Shown here: one piece after another, positions 25,052-31,760 of the stretch
Numbering within the stretch: the first letter of the stretch is position 1
Layout of the letters: each line of letters begins with the position of its first letter
DNA from: Sediminibacterium sp.
GTDB lineage: Bacteria > Bacteroidota > Bacteroidia > Chitinophagales > Chitinophagaceae
Reading direction: 5' to 3'
DNA length: 41,894 nt
NCBI GenBank assembly: GCA_017983845.1
Contig: JAGOAO010000016.1
Location: 1-41,894, forward strand
The notes under the pieces: generated by a model
What the model was told of the DNA's origin: nothing
Databases searched by the model: none
Seen by the model: the letters and a program-made list of their open reading frames with translations, nothing else
Translations under genes and position numbers: made by a program

Positions 25052-26560
25052 ATGAGGCATTTTGCAATTTATTTAATTTGTTTAATCTCTAGAGGGGTAA
25101 CTGCGCAAACTGGCATAGGAACGACAGCACCACATGCATCTGCAAAGTTGGAAGTTAATTCTACTACAAAAGGCTTTTTGCCTCCAAGAATGACCAGTGC
25201 CCAAAGAGTTGCGATATCAAGCCCAGCCGCAGGATTAATGGTTTACCAATCAGATGGCACAGATGGATTATACTATTATACTGGCAGTGCTTGGGTGTAT
25301 ATTATCAATAGCTCAAACAATGTTTTGTCTGTATCCAATGGAGGTACGGGTAGCAATTCAGGATCAATTACTGGTTCAGGCGCATTGACTTTTGCTGCAG
25401 GAGGGTCTAATCAAAGTATAACGCTAACGCCTAGTGGATCTGGATATACGATATTGAATAACAATGTGGGTTTAGGAACCACAACTCCCACTGATAAACT
25501 AGTAGTTGGCAATTCCATAGCCTTACATGATGGTGGAGATAAAGTAATAGGTATTGGTTGGAGTCCTGGTTCTTCTAAAGCTATCGTTGCTGGAAACCCT
25601 GCTGAAATTCGTTTGAATCCAAGTTCTGGAAAATTAAGTTTTGGTACAGACCCCATATCTAGAACTGTAGGTTCTAATGTAGGTATTGAGAGAAGAATGA
25701 CTATTATGTCAGATGGTAAAATTGGTCTAGGTACAGAAAATCCTGGTGCTACTTTAGAAATAGGTTCCAGCAATGGCAGTGTTCCAGGCAATGTAATTTT
25801 GAATCCTACAACAGCTGGAACAGGAGTTGAAGGCGCTGAAATAATTTTCAAACCTGCTCCAATTACTACTTCACCAGCAGCTCAAACATGGGTTATAGAT
25901 CAGGTATCTAATTCAAATAATCCTCGACTTCGTTTTTTTCCATCAACTAGTGGAGAAAATCTTGGATTCACAATTAAAGACAATGGATATTTTGGCATTG
26001 GTACCAGTTCGCCCTTTTCTAAACTTCATGTTCAATCTTCTGATGGAGTTTCAATGTATATTGAAAGTACCGCTTCGGATAACAATGGTATGGTTATATT
26101 AAATGCGAATACTTCTCAGAATTGGGCTAATAATTGGCATGAGTTCATAATTTTTCAGAAGCAAGGTAATTCTCTTGGATTCATAGGTACCAATAATTCT
26201 GGCACAAACGTGCTGTATAGTTCAACCTCCGATTATCGCCTAAAAACTGATTTGAGAAATTATAGCGGATTGGATTTAGTTAATAGGATAAAGACATATG
26301 ATTACGCTTGGAAAAAAGACAATTCACGCATGTTTGGCGTCATGGCTCATGAATTGCAAGATGTACTTCCTTATGCTGTGTCTGGAATAAAAGATGCAAT
26401 TGATAAAGAAGGTAAAATCATTCCCCAAGCGGTTGATTATAGTAAATTAACCCCGATATTAGTCAAGGCAATACAAGAGCAAGACATCAAACTAAAAGAG
26501 CAGCAACAATTGATCAATGAACTTGTCAAGCGGTTAGAGGTAATAGAAAATAAGAAGTAA
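25052..26560 (+). CDS. Secreted tail-fibre-like protein with S74 intramolecular chaperone
   Basis: This 502-residue protein has a short signal peptide (MRHFAIYLICLISRGVTA), then QTGIGTTAPHASAKLEV and KGFLPPRMTSAQRVAI. The shaft contains repeats of the form G(I/L)GTxxPxxxLxV (GLGTTTPTDKLVV, GLGTENPGATLEI, GIGTSSPFSKLHV), as in phage fibre stalks. The C-terminal 110 residues are a peptidase S74/intramolecular chaperone domain starting SDYRLKTD. Ser393 and Lys398 match the Ser-Lys pair used for self-cleavage in endosialidase tailspikes, followed by MFGVMAHELQDVLP and a coiled coil. Such domains drive trimer folding and then cut themselves off. No consensus promoter was found just upstream; TAAAATTTG at 25021 has one base too many. 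Confidence 0.8.
   Translation: MRHFAIYLICLISRGVTAQTGIGTTAPHASAKLEVNSTTKGFLPPRMTSAQRVAISSPAAGLMVYQSDGTDGLYYYTGSAWVYIINSSNNVLSVSNGGTGSNSGSITGSGALTFAAGGSNQSITLTPSGSGYTILNNNVGLGTTTPTDKLVVGNSIALHDGGDKVIGIGWSPGSSKAIVAGNPAEIRLNPSSGKLSFGTDPISRTVGSNVGIERRMTIMSDGKIGLGTENPGATLEIGSSNGSVPGNVILNPTTAGTGVEGAEIIFKPAPITTSPAAQTWVIDQVSNSNNPRLRFFPSTSGENLGFTIKDNGYFGIGTSSPFSKLHVQSSDGVSMYIESTASDNNGMVILNANTSQNWANNWHEFIIFQKQGNSLGFIGTNNSGTNVLYSSTSDYRLKTDLRNYSGLDLVNRIKTYDYAWKKDNSRMFGVMAHELQDVLPYAVSGIKDAIDKEGKIIPQAVDYSKLTPILVKAIQEQDIKLKEQQQLINELVKRLEVIENKK
25145..25438 (+). repeat. Direct repeat, 294 bp, shared by the two S74 fibre genes (copy 1)
   Basis: Nearly identical to 28134-28427 (offset 2989). It encodes the KLEV...KGFLPPRMTSAQRVAI region through TLTPSG. 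Similarity stops abruptly afterwards, where the two shafts diverge. Confidence 0.9.
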
Positions 26561-26701
26561 TCAACTTTTTTTAAATTTAAAAAGGCAGTAACAAAGAGGT
26601 TAAAAGCTTTTACAAAAGAGCGAAATTAGACGCGAAAATCAAAAGAATTAGATTTTTTGTTTTGTAAGCCACTTAATTTTTTTTTAGTAATTCATTATAA
26701 T

Positions 26702-27994
26702 ATGAAAAGACAATGTTTATTGATTGCTGGTATGTTATTGTCTATCCAAGTAATTGCGCAAACCGGCATAGGAACGACAGCACCACATGCATCTGCAAAG
26801 TTGGAAGTGAGTGCAACTAATAAAGGTTTTTTACCTCCTCGAGTTACTTTGACAAGTATAACAGACATAAGTACGATTCTTTCGCCTGCAACTGGTTTGT
26901 TTGTATATAATACTGGAGATAACAATGGGTTGTCTGCCGGGTATTATTTTTGGAATGGATATTCATGGGCAACAATTGCGACGTCTGGAGGCGGAGGAAG
27001 TGTGGCTGCGGAATTTGGATCAGAAATTTTGAATGCTGCTGTTACAATCATTTCCGCTTCACCTATTGATGTGGTTTCATTTACTTTACCAAGTGCTGGC
27101 ACATGGGAAGTGATTACATTTTTAAGAGCGCAGGGTACTGCTGGATATGCAGCAGAATATGCAATTTATGATGCTTCAAATAATGTAGTGCCTAATTCCG
27201 AAATCTTACCTGCGTATGGAGAAGCTGCATCAACAGGAACTGGTGTTGTTAGAATTACTACAAATAGTGCTAAAGTATATAAACTTAGGGCATGGGCGAC
27301 AGGAGGACCTTCGTTACCTTATAATGTGACTTCGGATAACAATGGAAGAACAGGTGTAACATGGAAAAAGATAAGTGGCAATAGTCCAATGACTGTTATC
27401 AATTATGGAGATATCAAAACAGGGATTCAGTCTGCAGATCACAATGGCTGGGTTAAATTAGATGGACGTGCAAAATCTTCATTAACTGCTACACAACAAA
27501 TACAAGCAAATGCACTTGGTATGGGTAGTAGCCTTCCCGATGCAACGAATGCTGTTTTAATGCAATCCAGTGGAAGTTTGGGTGCAGTAACAGGAAGCAT
27601 GAGTCTGACAATTTCTCAAAGTCAATTGCCAAATATTACACCAACAATTACTGTTGACAATACAACGTCTACGATGCAAAGTTCTGGAGGTCACCAACAT
27701 CCAGTTGCAGTGGTTAATAGTACTGTTGGAGGATATGCTGCTTATAACCCTACTGCCTTTAAAACAGCTATGGCTCCCACTACAGAAGCAGACGCGGATA
27801 TAACGGATCGTTCTGGAACTGCAACGCTTATTAATACAGGAATTATCGGCTCTGCAGGCGACCATACTCATACAATGAACGCGCATAATCATACTGCAAC
27901 ATCATCTAGCATAAATGGTGGAGTGGCACAACAATCTATTGACATTACACCTCGTAGATTAATAGTGAATACTTTTATTTATTTGGGGTATTAA
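26702..27994 (+). CDS. Secreted tail-collar/needle-like fibre protein with HxH motifs
   Basis: This 430-residue protein starts at the ATG at 26702, which places the signal peptide (MKRQCLLIAGMLLSIQVIA) first. After QTGIGTTAPHASAKLEV and KGFLPPRVT comes SAGYYFWNGYSWATI, then a beta-sandwich-like region (about 105-235). From about 245 the sequence resembles phage tail collar proteins: NGWVKLDGRAKSS, SLPDATNAVLMQ, ISQSQLPNITP. Three His-x-His motifs follow (331/333, 388/390, 395/397). In T4 gp12 and gp37 such motifs bind metal along the three-fold axis of a trimeric tip. The end, ITPRRLIVNTFIYLGY, is the usual collar C terminus. The 43-base gap to the next gene suggests co-transcription. A host-encoded, Sec-exported fibre is the best reading. 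Confidence 0.75.
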   Translation: MKRQCLLIAGMLLSIQVIAQTGIGTTAPHASAKLEVSATNKGFLPPRVTLTSITDISTILSPATGLFVYNTGDNNGLSAGYYFWNGYSWATIATSGGGGSVAAEFGSEILNAAVTIISASPIDVVSFTLPSAGTWEVITFLRAQGTAGYAAEYAIYDASNNVVPNSEILPAYGEAASTGTGVVRITTNSAKVYKLRAWATGGPSLPYNVTSDNNGRTGVTWKKISGNSPMTVINYGDIKTGIQSADHNGWVKLDGRAKSSLTATQQIQANALGMGSSLPDATNAVLMQSSGSLGAVTGSMSLTISQSQLPNITPTITVDNTTSTMQSSGGHQHPVAVVNSTVGGYAAYNPTAFKTAMAPTTEADADITDRSGTATLINTGIIGSAGDHTHTMNAHNHTATSSSINGGVAQQSIDITPRRLIVNTFIYLGY

Positions 27995-28037
27995 TTTTCT
28001 TAAACTGATTCACACAATCTAGTACTAAAGACTATAT

Positions 28038-29516
28038 ATGAAAAGACATTTTTTTTTAATTATTGGGTGTATATTTTCAATGCAATTAATGGCTCAAACG
28101 GGTATTGGGACTACAACACCAGATCCTTCTGCGAAGTTGGAAGTTAATTCCATTACAAAAGGCTTCTTGCCACCAAGAATGACCAGTGCCCAAAGAGTTG
28201 CGATATCAAGCCCAGCAGCAGGATTAATGGTTTACCAATCAGATGGCACAGCAGGATTATACTATTATACCGGCAGTGCTTGGGTGTATATTATCAATAG
28301 CTCAAACAATGTTTTGTCTGTATCCAATGGAGGAACGGGTAGCAATTCAGGATCAATTACTGGTTCAGGCGCATTGACATTTGCTGCAGGAGGATCTAAT
28401 CAAAGCATAACCCTAACGCCTAGTGGAACGGGCAACACAATCATTAATAACAATGTGGGCATGGGCACTACAGCTCCCATAGATCGTTTAGATGTTAGAA
28501 GTGCAATGAGTGTAAATGAAATTAAATTTAGAGGCACAGACGGCGGAGACGATTCTGATCCATATCGTTTAAGAAAGTTTAAAATCGGAACTTTAAACGA
28601 ATTACAACTTCATTTGAATGATGATTATAACGAACGATTTGCGATTTATGGTAACTCTTGTTTATTAGATGGATGTGCCGAATATAGTTCTAGTTTATAT
28701 CATTATTTTCGTTCAGACGGCAATGTATATCATGCTGGCAATGTTGGGATAGGAACTACTTCACCTGCAGCGCCTTTACATGTGGCATCATATGCTACGC
28801 AATCTGTTGGTTCATATGGATACTTAAATACGGGAGGTGCAAATACATACACCATAAATGGGAATGTAAATTATTCGATTCAAGCAGAACAAAGAATAAG
28901 AGCTCCAGAGTTTAATGCTATTTCAGATGTTAGGATAAAAACTGATATTGTTCAATTAAATACAATCAAACAGTTAGCTGAATTAAATAAATTGAACGTA
29001 GTTAATTACGCCTATATTGATAAGTTATCAAATGGCAATAAAACTAAGACTGGGTTTATTGCTCAACAAGTGGAAGATGTAAATGCACAATTTGTGAATC
29101 AATCCACTGACTTTATTCCTTCTGTTTATGCACTTGCAAAATCGGCCACTCTAAATAATGGGATGCTACAAGTTTCAACAGAAAAATCGCATGGTCTAGT
29201 GAAGGGGGATATAGTGAAACTTTATGTTGAGGGTAGGAAAGAAGTGATAAAAACAATTGAAGCAGTATTAGGCCCAGATCATTTTTCAGTGATGGGTTGG
29301 GAAGATGCTACCAATAATTTATTTGTGTACGGGAAAAAAGTAACTGATTTTAGAGCGATAGATTTTGATCAGATTACCGCATTAAGTGTTGCTGCTATTC
29401 AAGAATTAAGCAAAAAGGTAGATCAACTGGAAGTGGAGAATACCAATTTAAAGAAATCAATCACCGAGGGAATTGAAGCTAGGTTGTTGAAGTTGGAAGC
29501 TAAATTAAATCAATAG
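28038..29516 (+). CDS. Secreted tail-fibre-like protein with S74-type chaperone and coiled coil
   Basis: This 492-residue protein has a signal peptide (MKRHFFLIIGCIFSMQLMA), then [17 protein letters not shown] and a 5' region nearly identical to the first S74 gene up to TLTPSG. Shaft repeats GMGTTAPIDRLDV and GIGTTSPAAPLHV follow. The chaperone domain begins SDVRIKTD with Ser296 and Lys301 in the catalytic spacing, then GFIAQQVEDV. At ~197 residues it is longer than the usual ~100-120, because a beta-rich insertion of about 75 residues (ATLNNGMLQVSTEKSHG through VTDFRAIDF) separates the core from the final coiled coil (AAIQELSKKVDQLEVENTNL). Last gene of the array; a terminator-like hairpin follows at 29649-29680. 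Confidence 0.8.
   Translation: MKRHFFLIIGCIFSMQLMAQTGIGTTTPDPSAKLEVNSITKGFLPPRMTSAQRVAISSPAAGLMVYQSDGTAGLYYYTGSAWVYIINSSNNVLSVSNGGTGSNSGSITGSGALTFAAGGSNQSITLTPSGTGNTIINNNVGMGTTAPIDRLDVRSAMSVNEIKFRGTDGGDDSDPYRLRKFKIGTLNELQLHLNDDYNERFAIYGNSCLLDGCAEYSSSLYHYFRSDGNVYHAGNVGIGTTSPAAPLHVASYATQSVGSYGYLNTGGANTYTINGNVNYSIQAEQRIRAPEFNAISDVRIKTDIVQLNTIKQLAELNKLNVVNYAYIDKLSNGNKTKTGFIAQQVEDVNAQFVNQSTDFIPSVYALAKSATLNNGMLQVSTEKSHGLVKGDIVKLYVEGRKEVIKTIEAVLGPDHFSVMGWEDATNNLFVYGKKVTDFRAIDFDQITALSVAAIQELSKKVDQLEVENTNLKKSITEGIEARLLKLEAKLNQ
28134..28427 (+). repeat. Direct repeat, 294 bp, shared by the two S74 fibre genes (copy 2)
   Basis: Second copy of 25145-25438 in the same orientation. The sharp edge of identity after TLTPSG resembles domain swapping between fibre genes. 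Confidence 0.9.
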
Positions 29517-29522
29517 GTACTT

Positions 29523-29720
29523 TTTAGGCGTTTGTCGGCTCCACTCCGCATTGAGAGTGAATTCTCGTTTTCAATTTTCTAGATTGGATTGTCGGCTTCA
29601 CTGCGTTCCGCCGACTTCCCACCGCATTGAGCTAACTCAAAACTCTTTAACGCAACACTTCGTGCTGCGTTGGCTTTTTTGTTTCTCGTCCGTTTACGAA
29701 AGCGAGCTTTCGACACGTCC
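29523..29720. other. Structured non-coding region between the fibre array and tRNA-Lys
   Basis: This stretch is more GC-rich than its surroundings and has no convincing gene. It contains two related copies of a motif, TTGTCGGCTYCACT (near 29532 and 29589), and two copies of CCGCATTGAG (near 29546 and 29623). It also has a GTCGGC...GCCGAC hairpin (29591-29615) and the perfect inverted repeat CGAAAGC-GA-GCTTTCG (29697-29712). It looks like degenerate palindromic intergenic repeats. A 78-codon minus-strand frame here is not supported. Confidence 0.5.
29649..29680 (+). terminator. Intrinsic terminator after the fibre array
   Basis: AACGCAACAC (29649-29658) pairs with GTGCTGCGTT (29662-29671) with one mismatch and a UUC loop, followed by GGCTTTTTT. 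It is well placed to end the array transcript about 130 bases after the last stop. Confidence 0.6.
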
Positions 29721-29723
29721 TTA

Positions 29724-29756
29724 AAACAAAAAAGCCCCGACTTACGTCGGAGCTTT
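29724..29756 (-). terminator. Intrinsic terminator of tRNA-Lys
   Basis: Read on the minus strand, AAAGCTCCGAC, loop GTAA, then GTCGGGGCTTT forms an 11-base-pair stem with one G-U pair, running into a T-rich tail (TTTTTTGTTTT). It starts one base after the 3' end of the tRNA. Confidence 0.75.
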
Positions 29757-29757
29757 G

Positions 29758-29830
29758 TGATCCCGCTGGGACTCGAACCCAGGGCCCATACATTAAAAGT
29801 GTATTGCTCTACCAACTGAGCTACGGAATC
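29758..29830 (-). tRNA. tRNA-Lys (anticodon UUU)
   Basis: This 73-base minus-strand tRNA has acceptor arms GATTCCG and CGGGATC plus discriminator A. The D arm is GCTCAGTTGGTAGAGC, the anticodon arm ATACA-CTTTTAA-TGTAT with TTT at the anticodon, and the T arm CTGGG-TTCGAGT-CCCAG. All four stems pair properly; the acceptor has one G-U pair. CCA is not encoded, as is usual in Bacteroidota. Confidence 0.95.
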
Positions 29831-29948
29831 TGACCCTTTTCCCTTTTGAGGAGTGCAAAAATAAGGATAAATTGAAATAAACCAAATAAAATGTCAACTT
29901 TATTTTCGGGCAAAATTGCGTCTAAGTAATTCATCTTCAAATAACAAT

Positions 29949-29956
29949 TACTTTTG
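29949..29956 (+). promoter_or_regulatory. Candidate -7 element for the SDR gene
   Basis: TACTTTTG matches TAnnTTTG exactly and lies 15 bases before the ATG at 29972. No TTTG is seen at the usual distance upstream. Confidence 0.4.
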
Positions 29957-29971
29957 TACAAACATTTTTCT

Positions 29972-30778
29972 ATGTCAGCATTTAAAGATAAAGTAGTAGT
30001 GGTAACTGGTGGGTCGGATGGTATCGGGAAAGCCCTGGTAGCGCAGTTTTTAGCCATGGGGGCAAAAGTGGCTACCTGTGGTAGAAGCCAAGATAAACTA
30101 CAATTATTGGCGGTGGAATATCCAGGCGCCCCTTTGTTTTTAAAAGGCGTAGATGTAAGTAATGAACAAGAATGTGTACAATTTATTGCAGATGTGGAGT
30201 CGAATTGGGGGCAGATTGATGTTTTAATCAATAACGCAGGGATCAGTATGAGGGCATTAATTACAGAAACCACTACAGCTACCTTAAAACAGGTGATGGA
30301 TATTAATTTCTGGGGTACGGTGTATACCACTAAAGCTGCGTTACCAGCTATTTTGAAGCAAAAAGGGGTGATTGTTGGCGTTTCATCCATTGCAGGATAT
30401 CGTGGATTGCCGGGAAGAAGTGGCTATTCAGCGTCTAAATATGCTTTAAACGGATGGCTAGAATCCATCAAGACGGAATTATTACACACTGGAACGCATG
30501 TGATGTGGGTTTGCCCTGGTTTTACGAGTTCTAATATCCGCAACGCTGCCTTGAATAAAGATGCAAAAGCACAAGGGGAGTCGCCGATGGACGAGGGGGC
30601 GATGATGAGCTCAGAAGAATGTGCTGGTCATATTATCCACGCTATTGAAAAGCGTAAACGTACATTGGTGCTTACTTTCACAGGGAAGCGTGCTGTTTTT
30701 ATGAATAAATTTTTTCCAGGATTGGCGGATAAATTGACTTTCAATTTCTTTTTCAAAAACGGCCAACTCATTAAATAA
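29972..30778 (+). CDS. Short-chain dehydrogenase/reductase (SDR family)
   Basis: This 268-residue NAD(P)-dependent oxidoreductase has the cofactor loop TGGSDGIG (residues 12-19), the structural NNAG (87-90), the catalytic Ser in VSSIAG (138-139), and Tyr152-x3-Lys156 (YSASK): a complete classical SDR active site. The C-terminal extension with KRAVFMNKFFPGLADKL resembles DHRS7-like and lipid-acting members, so a keto-lipid or keto-acyl substrate is possible, but no substrate can be assigned. I took the ATG at 29972, which begins MSAFKDKVVVVTGG, rather than a TTG inside the promoter box. Confidence 0.88.
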   Translation: MSAFKDKVVVVTGGSDGIGKALVAQFLAMGAKVATCGRSQDKLQLLAVEYPGAPLFLKGVDVSNEQECVQFIADVESNWGQIDVLINNAGISMRALITETTTATLKQVMDINFWGTVYTTKAALPAILKQKGVIVGVSSIAGYRGLPGRSGYSASKYALNGWLESIKTELLHTGTHVMWVCPGFTSSNIRNAALNKDAKAQGESPMDEGAMMSSEECAGHIIHAIEKRKRTLVLTFTGKRAVFMNKFFPGLADKLTFNFFFKNGQLIK

Positions 30779-30865
30779 TTAGCCCTGATTTAAATCATTG
30801 ATTTTCAAATAAAAATTAGTGCCCTAGGTATAATAACACGCTCATTATTTCGTTATTGTTCTAAT

Positions 30866-31687
30866 ATGCCATTAATAACTTTAACATCCGATATTGGCCA
30901 AGAGGATTTCATCATTGGTGCTGTTAAAGGGCAACTATTGTCAACCATTCCAGGTTGTATCATTTCAGATATCACACATTATTTATCCAGTAAGAATTAC
31001 CAGCAAGGGGCGTATATCTTCAACAACGCAGCTAAGTATTATCCAGCAGGCACGGTGCATGTAGTGATGGTAAACGCGTTTCAGCATCCTGCAGATCATT
31101 TATTGTTTGCGCATTATAATGGACATTATTTTATTACCCCAGACAATGGATTCTTGACCATGATGTTGGGATTGAAGCCAAAAGAAATTGTAAGGATTGA
31201 CTGCAAAGGAGCGGGCACCTTCATTCAAATGACAGAACGTATGGTGGAAGCCATTGCCTATTTCTTCGCGTCTGGTAGTTTAGAGGAAGCAGGTGAACGT
31301 ACGGATACCATTCAGGAAATCTACCCAATGCAACCTACTTTAGGGCCAGACTGGATGGAGGGGCAAATCTTATTCATAGACCAGTTTGAGAATGTGGTAG
31401 TGAATATCCGCAAGGAAGAGTTTGATTTTCATGCCAAAGGAAGGGCCTTTAAGATTGTATTTACCCGTAATGAGACCATCGAAACCCTGAGCCATAACTA
31501 CGGGTCGGTGCCAGTGTCGGATAAGATGGCCTGGTTCAACTCGGCGGGATACCTGGAGATTGCGGTAAGAGGCGGTAATATGGCCGGATTGTTTGGCCTA
31601 AGCAAATACGATGAAAACCAGTCTAGTAAGCAACGTCCGAACGATAATAAGTGGTTTTTCCAGATGGTGCGTGTTTTCTTTGAATAG
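30866..31687 (+). CDS. S-adenosyl-L-methionine hydrolase (adenosine-forming), DUF62 family
   Basis: This 273-residue protein belongs to the SAM hydroxide adenosyltransferase/fluorinase family. N-terminal TLTSDIGQEDFIIGAVKGQL contains the conserved Asp pair of the SAM site. TPDNGFL (about residues 89-95) and the C-terminal FIDQFENVVVNI are the other family marks. Hydrolases of this family split SAM into adenosine and methionine; halogenases of the same fold are rare and would need a different loop. The housekeeping context favours hydrolase. Length is normal. No clear promoter or terminator is seen in the 87-base gap before it. Confidence 0.88.
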   Translation: MPLITLTSDIGQEDFIIGAVKGQLLSTIPGCIISDITHYLSSKNYQQGAYIFNNAAKYYPAGTVHVVMVNAFQHPADHLLFAHYNGHYFITPDNGFLTMMLGLKPKEIVRIDCKGAGTFIQMTERMVEAIAYFFASGSLEEAGERTDTIQEIYPMQPTLGPDWMEGQILFIDQFENVVVNIRKEEFDFHAKGRAFKIVFTRNETIETLSHNYGSVPVSDKMAWFNSAGYLEIAVRGGNMAGLFGLSKYDENQSSKQRPNDNKWFFQMVRVFFE

Positions 31688-31722
31688 TTGATCATTTGTT
31701 TTTTCATTTGCCTTTTTCGGGG

Positions 31723-31730
31723 TATTTTTG
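31723..31730 (+). promoter_or_regulatory. Candidate -7 element for lpdA
   Basis: TATTTTTG matches TAnnTTTG exactly, 30 bases before the lpdA ATG. TTTG at 31707-31710 lies 12 bases upstream, the same spacing as before the first surface-protein cassette. Confidence 0.45.
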
Positions 31731-31760
31731 CACCCTATTAAACACTTAAAATAGATCTAT

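Noticed and set aside
26568..26612. AT-only palindromes after the first S74 gene (TTTTTAAATTTAAAAA and TAAAAGCTTTTA)
   Set aside because: There is no GC stem, so they would make weak terminators; they are expected by chance at this base composition.
16266..29516. A prophage or contractile injection system
   Set aside because: Only fibre-like tips are present. There are no capsid, sheath, tube, baseplate, integrase or lysis genes, and the proteins have Sec signal peptides, unlike virion fibres.
16266..29516. Diversity-generating retroelement acting on fibre genes
   Set aside because: No reverse transcriptase and no short template/variable repeat pair with adenine-biased changes was found. 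The repeats are long and differ by scattered substitutions of all kinds.
29579..29815. A 78-codon minus-strand frame over the spacer and tRNA-Lys
   Set aside because: It reads through a tRNA and hairpins and its product has no recognisable features.
29821..30390. A 189-codon minus-strand frame opposite the SDR gene
   Set aside because: The plus strand has a complete SDR active site; the minus-strand product is low-complexity with no motif.
30786..30797. 12-base perfect palindrome TGATTTAAATCA before the SAM hydrolase gene
   Set aside because: It is AT-rich and short, with no T-run and no known regulator; chance is likely in this AT-rich DNA.
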